NCBI GenBank assembly: GCA_040268355.1
Contig: JAWRIT010000162.1
Coordinates: forward strand, 1 to 22,933
From: UBA1367 sp040268355
GTDB lineage: Bacteria; Actinomycetota; Coriobacteriia; Coriobacteriales; Atopobiaceae
DNA length: 22,933 nucleotides
Reading direction: 5' to 3'
Shown: positions 1 to 5,712 of the stretch, in pieces
Position numbering within the stretch: position 1 is the first letter of the stretch
Layout: every line of letters starts with the position of its first letter
Translations under genes and position numbers: made by a program
The notes under the pieces: model-generated
Told to the model about the DNA's origin: nothing
The model's input: only the letters and a program-made list of their open reading frames with translations
Databases searched by the model: none

Positions 1-136
1 GGGGGGGGCGACGTGCTGCGATGGTGGTGTGTCTAAGCTGCGTTGGTGCTACGGTGGTGCCTCGTTTGTGCTGCGGTGGTGCTGTCTTGCGTTCAGCCCT
101 TCGGACTGGCTGCATGCTCTGGGTCGCTCGTGGCAT
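1..136 (-). CDS. Partial CDS, basic N-terminus of a probable FtsL-like division protein
   Basis: An open frame starts inside the end of rsmH and runs off the left edge of the window without a stop. The ATG at 136 has a GAGG four bases upstream; a second in-frame ATG lies at 115. The roughly 45 visible residues are rich in Arg, Lys, His, Thr and Pro and have no hydrophobic segment yet. In bacteria with mraZ-rsmH, the next gene is normally ftsL or a similar small bitopic division protein with a basic cytoplasmic tail, and the composition fits that. The overlap with rsmH (stop at 93) is 44 nt from the first ATG or 23 nt from the second. The identity rests on position and composition only, because the membrane segment would lie outside the window. 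Confidence 0.5.
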   Translation of the reverse strand, partial: MPRATQSMQPVRRAERKTAPPQHKRGTTVAPTQLRHTTIAARRPP

Positions 137-1085
137 CGAGCCTCACTGCCACGCGCATGAGGGCGCTGCGTGCACGGGGGTTGTCCCCCACCTCCCGCTC
201 GCCCGCCCTCAGGGGCTTGCGGGTCCTGACTTCGACGATCGGCACGTTGCCGCAGACGCACACCGGCAAATCCGGCGGGCAGGTGCAGCCCTGCGACAGC
301 TCGGTGAAGACGTGCTTGACGATGCGATCCTCCAGCGAGTGATAGCTGATCACGCAGATCCGACCTTTGGGGTTCGCCCAACGGACGGCGGCCCTGAGGC
401 CCTGGTCGAGCGCGTCGAGCTCGTGGTTCACCTCGATGCGAAGCGCCTGGAAGGTCTTGCGCGCGGGATGTCCCTTGCGCCTGCGCTCTGCTGCCGGGAT
501 GGCGGCCTTGATGACCTCCACCAGCTGCAGGGTCGTCTCGATGGGGCGACGTTCGCGCTGGCGCACCACCTGGCGGGCGATGCGGGCGGCGTGCCGCTCG
601 TCCCCGTAGGTGCGCAGGATCCGGGTGAGGTCGTGTTCGTTGTAGTGGTTGATGACCTCTTGTGCGGTTAGGGTGTCGTTCCCCGGATCCATCCGCATGT
701 CAAGGGGGGCGTCCTCGTGGTAGGAGAAGCCCCGCGCGGGAATGTCGAGCTGGGGTGAGGAGACGCCGAGGTCGAACAGGAAGCAGTCGACGCCGGGCAC
801 CTCCGCGCCGACGAGCAGCTCGTCAAGCGCCGAGAAGTTCCCTTTGAGCAACAGGTGCTCGGTGTCCGGTGCCTCGCGCTCGAAGCGCTCTGCCGCGGCG
901 GCGAGCGCCATGTCGTCCTGGTCTATCCCGATCGAAAGGCCGTCCGGCGCGATGCGCCGTGCGAGCTCGACCGAGTGACCGGCCCCTCCGAGGGTGCAGT
1001 CGCAGACGATCTCCCCCGGCTGGGGGTCCAGCTGCGAAAGCACCTCCTCGAGCATGACGGGTACGTGCCGATATTCGTCTGTCAA
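93..1085 (-). CDS. rsmH: 16S rRNA (cytosine-1402 N4) methyltransferase RsmH (MraW)
   Basis: RsmH uses S-adenosylmethionine to methylate N4 of C1402 in the decoding centre of 16S rRNA. The 330-residue protein has the family opening HVPVMLEEVL at residues 7-16, the SAM-binding stretch CDCTLGGAGHS near 28-38, the FDLGVSSPQLD motif near 104-114 and the C-terminal RVAVRL strand. Its length is close to the usual 310-330. The start is a TTG at 1085, preceded by a purine-rich GGGGGCGGAG only three bases away; the first residues match the family, so TTG is preferred over the later ATG. It lies 12 nt downstream of mraZ in the same direction, the classic head of the division/cell-wall cluster, and is surely co-transcribed with it. 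Confidence 0.95.
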   Translation of the reverse strand: MTDEYRHVPVMLEEVLSQLDPQPGEIVCDCTLGGAGHSVELARRIAPDGLSIGIDQDDMALAAAAERFEREAPDTEHLLLKGNFSALDELLVGAEVPGVDCFLFDLGVSSPQLDIPARGFSYHEDAPLDMRMDPGNDTLTAQEVINHYNEHDLTRILRTYGDERHAARIARQVVRQRERRPIETTLQLVEVIKAAIPAAERRRKGHPARKTFQALRIEVNHELDALDQGLRAAVRWANPKGRICVISYHSLEDRIVKHVFTELSQGCTCPPDLPVCVCGNVPIVEVRTRKPLRAGEREVGDNPRARSALMRVAVRLDATSDPEHAASPKG

Positions 1086-1097
1086 GTTCTCCGCCCC

Positions 1098-1541
1098 CTA
1101 GTCGGAGGTACCGAACAGCAGGTCGTCGAGGTCGTCCTCGAAGCGACTGCTCTCGGCCTCCCACCTCTCGGCGTCCCAGACCTCGAGATGGTCGTCGGCG
1201 CCGATGACGGTGATGTCGCGTCCCAAGGCGAGCTTCTCGAGCGTCTTGGCGCCCAGCTTGCCGAGGGCGATACGCCCCGCCGAGTCGACGTCGATGGTCT
1301 GGGCGGCCGCCGTGAGGCCACGCCTGAGGCGAACGTCGTTCTGCTTGCGGGGGTCGTAGTGCTGGTCCCCGCGCTCGAACTGACTGTCCACCCACGCCTT
1401 GAAGCCATCGGGGGTGAAGCCGTGCAGCACACCCTTGAGCGGAATCAGACAGATCTTCTCGTCGAACTCCCGGCGGAAGTCCGAGGGAAGGGTGACGCGC
1501 GTCTTGGCGTCCAGCGTGCGCTGGTACGTTCCTGTCAGCAT
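1098..1541 (-). CDS. mraZ: Transcriptional regulator MraZ
   Basis: MraZ is a DNA-binding protein made of two SpoVT/AbrB-like halves that assembles into rings and regulates its own division/cell-wall operon. The 147-residue protein shows the family start LTGTYQRTLDAKTRVTLPSD at residues 2-21 and a second half centred on TIDVDSAGRIAL around residues 82-93. The C-terminal tail after residue 130 is acidic. The ATG at 1541 is preceded by GGAAGGGAAGGGAC, so the start is clear. It is the first gene of the cluster; a repeat array matching the MraZ box lies about 70-100 nt upstream over the promoter, which points to autoregulation. Confidence 0.95.
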   Translation of the reverse strand: MLTGTYQRTLDAKTRVTLPSDFRREFDEKICLIPLKGVLHGFTPDGFKAWVDSQFERGDQHYDPRKQNDVRLRRGLTAAAQTIDVDSAGRIALGKLGAKTLEKLALGRDITVIGADDHLEVWDAERWEAESSRFEDDLDDLLFGTSD

Positions 1542-1596
1542 GTCCCTTCCCTTCCGATGGATCTGGAGGGAGTCCCCTCACGAGTGCACGGTTGCC

Positions 1597-1602
1597 ATCA
1601 TA
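1597..1602 (-). promoter_or_regulatory. mraZ: Candidate -10 element of the mraZ promoter
   Basis: On the minus strand the hexamer TATGAT lies 56 nt upstream of the mraZ ATG. At 17-bp spacing the -35 position reads GGCAAA, a poor match to TTGACA, so promoter strength may depend on the surrounding MraZ repeats. The call rests on the good -10 match and on its place between the MraZ box and the gene. Confidence 0.5.
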
Positions 1603-1603
1603 G

Positions 1604-1638
1604 TGCAACTTCGCAACACTTTGCCCCACATCTCCCCA
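1604..1638 (-). promoter_or_regulatory. MraZ box: TGGGG repeats at 10-bp spacing
   Basis: On the minus strand TGGGG occurs at 1638-1634 and again at 1628-1624, then a diverged TGTTG at 1618-1614 and TTGCA at 1608-1604, all with exact 10-bp periodicity (5-bp unit, 5-bp spacer). MraZ proteins are known to bind arrays of TGGGN units separated by 5 bp in front of mraZ. The array covers the -35 and spacer region of the TATGAT -10 element, as expected for a repressor site. Confidence 0.75.
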
Positions 1639-1789
1639 CTAATCGACACTCGGCGGCATATTTAGTGGGTGAACGGTTCCCTAAATCTGAGCAAATACAA
1701 TATGTTGTGAGAACGGTTGTTTGGACACCCAAGCGCGTTCGAATGCACGGGCGCCCGATAGAACAGCATATGTATGTTTTATGTTTGCG

Positions 1790-2009
1790 CAGGTTGAGCG
1801 CTTAAAACCACTGACCTGCTGGTCTGTGGGCCACGGGGGTCACAAGCTGGTGTTTCTTGAGCGCGACGGACCTGAGAGCGCGGTCGCGCGTGCTTGGTGG
1901 GAGGCCGTCCCACAGGGGCGAGCGAGGGCTGACCAGCATGGGCCGGCGGGTGGGCCATCTGCGGCACCAGGACCCCGCTCCTACGCAGGTGCGAGGCCCA
2001 ACCTGCCGC
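1790..2009. other. Gene-free GC-rich stretch with hairpins
   Basis: Between the end of the recombinase gene and the AT-rich block upstream of mraZ, I see no convincing coding frame. Two perfect hairpins stand out: GCGCGAC at 1861-1867 pairing with GTCGCGC at 1883-1889, and GTGGGA at 1897-1902 pairing with TCCCAC at 1908-1913 around a 5-nt loop. Neither is followed by a T-run on either strand. They could belong to a transcript end of the recombinase gene or to an unrecognised RNA. I found none of the conserved blocks of RNase P RNA, tmRNA or SRP RNA. Confidence 0.3.
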
Positions 2010-2963
2010 TCAGGCCCGCTCGCGGGCGCGGGGATGCGCCTCGAGGTAGACCATCTGGATGTGCGTGCGATCGATGTGGGTGTAGAGCTGCGTGGTGGCA
2101 ATTGACGAGTGCCCGAGCAGCTCCTGCACGATTCTCAGGTCGGCCCCACCCTCCAGCATGTGGGTGGCGAAGCTGTGTCGCAACGTATGGGGGTGCAGAC
2201 GCTCGCGGCCGACAAAGATGCGGCCGTACTTCTCGCAGATGGCGTGCACCGACTGGCGCGAGAGTCGTCCGCCGCGGGCGTTTAGAAAGACGGCGGGGCT
2301 TCCCGAGGCGGCGCGCTCCAGCACAGGGCGCCAGCTCTCCAGCCACTCCCCCATCGCGCGGGCGGCAGAGCCCATGATGGGCACGATCCGCTCCTTGGAC
2401 CCCTTGCCCAGCACGCGCACGACCTCCTCGTCGAGCATGACCTCCCGCAGATCGAGGCCGACCAGCTCGCTCACGCGCAGGCCGCAGCCGTAGAGCACCT
2501 CGAGGATCGTGCGGTCGCGCTGCAGGGCGGAGCGCGCCTTGGCGTTGCGAAGCGGCGAGATCGCCGGGTTGTCGGTGTAGGCGAAGTTCGACTCCGCGAC
2601 CAGCGCCGCCGCCTCCTCGCGCGAGAGCACGTCAGGCAGATGGGCGGGCTTTCTGGGCAGGGGCAGGTCGGCCGTGGGATGCTCGTCGCAGATGCGTTCG
2701 GCCACCATGAAACGATGGAAGCCCTTCATCGCCGAGACCGCGCGCTCCACCGTCGTGGGGGCGAGCCCCACCTCCTGCAGGGCGGACACATGCTCGCGCA
2801 CCAGCTCGCGCGTGACGTCCCCTGGCTCCGTGACGCCCTGGTCCGCCAAAAAGGACAGGTATCGGCGCAGGTCGCGCCCGTAGCCCTCGACGGTGTTGGC
2901 GGATGCCCCCCGCTCGATGGTCAGGTGGTCAAGATACTCGTCCAAGGCGCGTTGTAGCCGCAT
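2010..2963 (-). CDS. xerD: Site-specific tyrosine recombinase of the XerC/XerD family
   Basis: Xer recombinases act as a pair at the chromosomal dif site to resolve dimers. The 317-residue protein has an N-terminal core-binding domain (residues 5-90) and a C-terminal catalytic domain. The full active-site set is visible: Arg163 in GCGLRVSEL, Lys187 in LGKGSKE, His259 and Arg262 in HPHTLRH, His285 in LLGHSS and nucleophile Tyr294 in TTQLYTHI. It ends in the family tail HPRA. The start is the ATG at 2963, preceded by GGGAGGAACG; the longer open frame upstream is low-complexity and lacks family similarity. The GADLRIVQELLGHS segment is closer to XerD than XerC, but the paralogue assignment is not certain. 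Confidence 0.9.
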   Translation of the reverse strand: MRLQRALDEYLDHLTIERGASANTVEGYGRDLRRYLSFLADQGVTEPGDVTRELVREHVSALQEVGLAPTTVERAVSAMKGFHRFMVAERICDEHPTADLPLPRKPAHLPDVLSREEAAALVAESNFAYTDNPAISPLRNAKARSALQRDRTILEVLYGCGLRVSELVGLDLREVMLDEEVVRVLGKGSKERIVPIMGSAARAMGEWLESWRPVLERAASGSPAVFLNARGGRLSRQSVHAICEKYGRIFVGRERLHPHTLRHSFATHMLEGGADLRIVQELLGHSSIATTQLYTHIDRTHIQMVYLEAHPRARERA

Positions 2964-3359
2964 GCGTTCCTCCCCGCCGCCTGAGCATGAGGGTAGCACG
3001 GATGGCGAGTCGGGCGGGCGCGAGCGGTGGGCCGTCGCCATCGCGCGCGGTGGTCGAGCACCGACAAGTGCGACCTCTGTGTCGGATGACATGCGGGGTC
3101 GAACCTGCTCGTGGACCTGGGGCCCAAGGTGGACGCAGCCACCAGCAAGGTCAGGACAGCCCCGGAAAAGGCAGCGCCCCGGACCGACCTGCGACGTGCA
3201 GGCCAATCCGGGGCGCGTCAAATCTGTCAGCATGGCACGGGGTGGTCGCGACGATGTGTCCGCGCATCGCCCGGGCCCGCTCCCCTCTCGTCCAGCGCCG
3301 TTGCTTGCGTGCCCATGCACGCGGCTTGCGGCACTGGGGCCTGAGGGGCGTCCTGCCGA
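2964..3359. other. Intergenic region without a convincing gene
   Basis: About 400 bases separate the recombinase start from the end of the secreted-protein gene. Several open frames cross it on both strands, but all have Arg/Pro/Ser-rich, low-complexity translations and no ribosome binding site. The region holds one large two-part hairpin (3174-3216, listed separately) and a smaller one, GCGTGC at 3307-3312 with GCACGC at 3317-3322 around a 4-nt loop. Nothing else is recognised. Confidence 0.5.
3164..3216 (-). terminator. Strong two-part hairpin, likely terminator of the secreted-protein gene
   Basis: GCGCCCCGGA at 3174-3183 is perfectly complementary to TCCGGGGCGC at 3207-3216. Inside it, CCTGC (3188-3192) pairs with GCAGG (3198-3202). 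Read on the minus strand, the hairpin is followed within three bases by CTTTTCC. It lies about 145 nt downstream of the stop of the gene at 3360-3902. The T-run is short, so termination may be partial. Confidence 0.55.
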
Positions 3360-3902
3360 CTAGCGAATAGAGAGCGTGGCCGTGGTCTTGCCGCCACCTC
3401 CGTTATAGACGTAGATGTAGACCTCCTCGCCCTTCTTCAGCTTGATCTTGGCGGAGCGCTTCGCGAGCGTCCGATAGATCTTCTTGCCGGTACTGCCGGG
3501 GTTGCGTCCGTTGACGCCCATCCACATCGCCGTCGTGCGCCCGCCCTGCGTCCTGACCGGCACCTGACCGATGTAGCGGCCACCGCTGCCATAGGACTTC
3601 ATGATGTACCAGTAACCACTGGCGGAGAACCGGTTGCTCTTCATGTTGGACATGGTGAACGTGTAGGTCTTGGTCTTGGGCGCCTTGAACTTCATGTAGC
3701 CCTTGCCACCCTTGATGGTCAAACGGGTGGTGCCGCGCGTGACTCGCGTGGCCTTCCTCTTGGCCACCGACGTGGACGTCGTGAAGCCCTGCGTCCTGAC
3801 CGTCTTCTTGCCAGCCGCGAAAGCGGGCGACACGTCAAACGCCACAACCAGCGCGAGCGCCATAAACAGCGCCGCTACCCTCTTCCACACGCCATTGCTC
3901 AT
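3360..3902 (-). CDS. Small secreted basic protein of unknown function
   Basis: The 180-residue product opens with a classic signal peptide: MSNGVWKR, a hydrophobic core (AALFMALALVVAF), and a likely signal peptidase I site after AFA near residue 29. The mature part is strongly basic, rich in Lys, Arg, Thr, Gly and Tyr, and has no cysteine. Alternating strands such as YMKFKAPKTKTYTFTM, and a C-terminal KIKLKKGEEVYIYVYNG, suggest an all-beta sandwich; I think of PPC-like domains, in which a tension-free polar sandwich ends in a similar strand, but this is only inference. The ATG at 3902 has GAGGAGG eight bases upstream; the longer frame from 3971 adds no signal features. It is monocistronic, with a hairpin terminator downstream. 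Confidence 0.75.
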   Translation of the reverse strand: MSNGVWKRVAALFMALALVVAFDVSPAFAAGKKTVRTQGFTTSTSVAKRKATRVTRGTTRLTIKGGKGYMKFKAPKTKTYTFTMSNMKSNRFSASGYWYIMKSYGSGGRYIGQVPVRTQGGRTTAMWMGVNGRNPGSTGKKIYRTLAKRSAKIKLKKGEEVYIYVYNGGGGKTTATLSIR

Positions 3903-4155
3903 AGTGCGATCCTCCTCGTGAATTTGTACGACTAGCCCGAAGGGAAGTTCAGGGTTCTTCAAGCTTCCCAATCACGAGGATACCATCAGAGGCGCGCAAC
4001 GAGTGTCTTACAGTTTGCCGCCTTTCAATATTTCCCGAGAAGTGTTGCACCTCATAAAGTAAGAAGGCTGATGTGTCTAATGCTGCTACGACATTGGCGC
4101 AAGGGGTCTCGGGGCGCGCCCCCAGGGGCTCGTCCCACAGGCCACGAGGCGCTGG
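3903..4155. other. Intergenic region between prepilin peptidase and secreted protein
   Basis: This 253-nt gap must hold the end of the prepilin peptidase transcript and the promoter of the secreted-protein gene. A perfect 12-bp palindrome, GGGGCGCGCCCC at 4111-4122, lies about 35 nt downstream of the peptidase stop but is not followed by a T-run. The part near 4010-4070 is AT-richer and is the likely promoter area; I cannot fix a -35/-10 pair with confidence. Confidence 0.35.
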
Positions 4156-4974
4156 TCAGCCCAAAAGCAGCGTCTGGTACCAGCCAAGCACCTGGCTCCC
4201 CCACAGAAACGTGATCACGCATGACAGCGCGATGGAGGGGCCGAAGGGAAAGACCTTGTCGGAGGCGTCTCCCCCAAGCTCCCCGGCGGCGTCCCGACCG
4301 CGCAGGGCCGGCCAGATCACGACGCTGCCCGCCAGTCCCAACACACAGGAGACGGCGACGAGGAAGAGGCTCTGCTGCCAGCCCACATAGAGCGCCGCCA
4401 GGGCGAAGAGCTTGAGGTCTCCCCCGCCCATGGAGTCCTTGTCCAGCAACCGGTCCGCCACGACCACCATGACCAGCAGCGCCACGCCCACACCAAGCCC
4501 GCTCGCCACATATCCGACCACCTCGGCGAGCGCCGTCGTGCCCTGCGCATACGAGAGCGCGAGGTACAGCAGGCGGATGAGCAGCCCGACCACGAGGCAC
4601 CCGTTGGGAATGACATAGGCGTCGATATCGACGAGCGAGAGGAACAGCAGCACGCAGGAGAAGGCCAGGAGCTCTACGGTCTCAAGCGAGGGGCCGTAGC
4701 GGAGGACGAGCGAGGCGAAGGTCGCCGCCCCCACCAGCATGGATAGCGCAAGGCGCCTGCTCGCGCACCCTTCGCACGGAAAGGCCCGTCCGGACGCGGG
4801 TGCCGAAGCCACTGCCCCAGGCGCCTGAGGGATCGAGGCGTCGTTGGAACGCCCCTCGTGCGGGGTCCTCCCGTACAGAAACCGCCGTGCCCAGCACGCG
4901 ACGAGACCGGCCATGACGGCCCCACAGACCCCCGACGCCAGGAACAGGCTCGTATCGATATCAAGAGTTTTCAT
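4156..4974 (-). CDS. A24-family prepilin peptidase, N-terminal domain reduced
   Basis: A24 aspartic peptidases sit in the membrane and cut the leader from type IV pilin-like precursors. The 272-residue protein is mostly hydrophobic, with about seven or eight membrane segments. Both catalytic aspartates are in family context: Asp116 in LVDIDAYVIPN and Asp186 in MGGGDLKLF. In full-length PilD-type enzymes the N-terminal domain carries a GSFLNV stretch and two CxxC pairs for the methyltransferase activity. Here only one CEGC pair (67-70) remains in an Ala/Pro-rich loop, so methylation is doubtful. No pilin genes are in the window. The ATG at 4974 has no ribosome binding site, but TATACT ends exactly seven bases upstream, which suggests a leaderless message. 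Confidence 0.85.
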   Translation of the reverse strand: MKTLDIDTSLFLASGVCGAVMAGLVACWARRFLYGRTPHEGRSNDASIPQAPGAVASAPASGRAFPCEGCASRRLALSMLVGAATFASLVLRYGPSLETVELLAFSCVLLFLSLVDIDAYVIPNGCLVVGLLIRLLYLALSYAQGTTALAEVVGYVASGLGVGVALLVMVVVADRLLDKDSMGGGDLKLFALAALYVGWQQSLFLVAVSCVLGLAGSVVIWPALRGRDAAGELGGDASDKVFPFGPSIALSCVITFLWGSQVLGWYQTLLLG

Positions 4975-4981
4975 GCCAGAC

Positions 4982-4987
4982 AGTATA
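4982..4987 (-). promoter_or_regulatory. -10 element placing transcription start at the prepilin peptidase ATG
   Basis: Minus-strand TATACT is separated by seven bases (GTCTGGC) from the ATG at 4974. Transcription would start at or next to the A of the ATG, giving a leaderless mRNA, which is common in actinobacteria. The -35 region is weak (TGACCC at 17-bp spacing). The element lies at the very edge of the ABC pseudogene on the other strand. Confidence 0.55.
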
Positions 4988-4988
4988 G

Positions 4989-5330
4989 CGGACGGTGGCG
5001 GACAGGGTCATCGTGCTTGACAAGGTAAGCTGGTCGCCGACATGGGCATGGACGAGATGCGGGACAGGAGCCTCGGCTCCTATGCCCGGGTGCGGTCGAG
5101 TGACGCGTCCGGGCTGGGAAGAGTGCTGACGGAGAATGGCGCCCAGGTGGACATGCCAGAGCCCGAGACCCTTCATGTGAGGAAGATGACCACAAGACGC
5201 ATAGGGGACATCGCGTTCGCAAACGGTGTCCGCATTTATGAGCTTGAGAAGCATCGGCCCTCACTGGAGCAGCTCTTTTCCGAGTTGGTGGAAGGAAGGA
5301 CAGGCTACAGGGGGGTTGGGCCTAAGCCAA
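4989..5330 (+). pseudogene. Decayed ABC transporter ATPase, C-terminal remnant with a frameshift
   Basis: Translation from 4989 gives RTVADRVIVLDK, then after a one-base deletion at about 5022-5026 the frame changes and continues GKLVADMGMDEMRDRS. This is the segment that follows the H-loop in ABC-2-type ATPases. The following region, ending with HRPSLEQLFSELVEG near 5250-5304, is the typical C-terminal domain of such ATPases. Walker A, signature and Walker B are all absent and a TAG precedes the remnant in frame, so the 5' two thirds are lost. An ATG at 5042 makes the rest look like an intact gene, but it is a fragment. It runs in frame into the permease remnant. Confidence 0.8.
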
Positions 5331-5356
5331 GACCAAAACGGGGGAATGTCAGGGCG

Positions 5357-5572
5357 ATGATGTACGCTATCTGCGCAGAATGCCAAAAGACATGGTTTCC
5401 TAGGTCCTCGCGGCTGTGTCTGCCCGCGTCGGCGATGCACACACTTTCGGGGATGGCGCAGGTGGGGAGCATGGAATACATCGGGGCTCCGGCGGCCTTC
5501 GCCGTCCTGATCTCCTGGGGTGCACTGGCTTCGGCCTTAGCCGTATGGTACTTCCGGCATAAGGACATTTAA
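5357..5572 (+). pseudogene. Decayed ABC-2 permease, N- and C-terminal ends joined
   Basis: From ATG 5357 the frame reads MMYAICAECQKTW, a typical start of an ABC-2 permease that follows its ATPase, then passes directly into a single hydrophobic segment (AAFAVLISWGALASALAV) and the family ending WYFRHKDI with TAA at 5570. A working permease of this kind has about six membrane segments and 240 or more residues; here only about 71 remain, so nearly the whole middle is deleted in frame. It is continuous with the ATPase remnant upstream. Together they are the relic of an ATPase-permease operon of the same general type as the intact pair at 9150-10699. Confidence 0.75.
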
Positions 5573-5632
5573 TTCTTCGGCGTCGTGGCGGGCCGGTTGG
5601 TGCCACGAGCCCCATGGCCACCCATCTATCAT

Positions 5633-5684
5633 ACTTTGCGCACTGTCGGGTTCTGGAGCCAAAATTACTTTGCGCACTGTCGGG
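5633..5684 (+). repeat. 18-bp direct repeat, two copies 34 bp apart
   Basis: ACTTTGCGCACTGTCGGG occurs at 5633-5650 and again, identical, at 5667-5684, each followed by a similar T/C/G-rich tail. The copies lie in the gene-free stretch between the ABC pseudogene and the hydrolase gene. Tandem short repeats at element ends are known in IS21-type insertion sequences, and this could be such a relic, but no transposase remnant is visible next to it, so the origin is open. Confidence 0.6.
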
Positions 5685-5712
5685 TCTTGGGCATGACCAC
5701 CCGCCGGCGAGC

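Noticed and set aside
1..92. Imperfect GCACCACCG-like repeats at the left edge, considered as a repeat array
   Set aside because: The spacing is irregular and the bases are better explained as codons of a His/Thr/Pro-rich basic protein tail.
1790..2009. Possible RNase P RNA, tmRNA or SRP RNA
   Set aside because: The conserved blocks of these RNAs are absent on both strands.
2964..3320. N-terminal extension of the Xer recombinase frame
   Set aside because: The added 119 residues lack Xer similarity, and a good binding site precedes the ATG at 2963.
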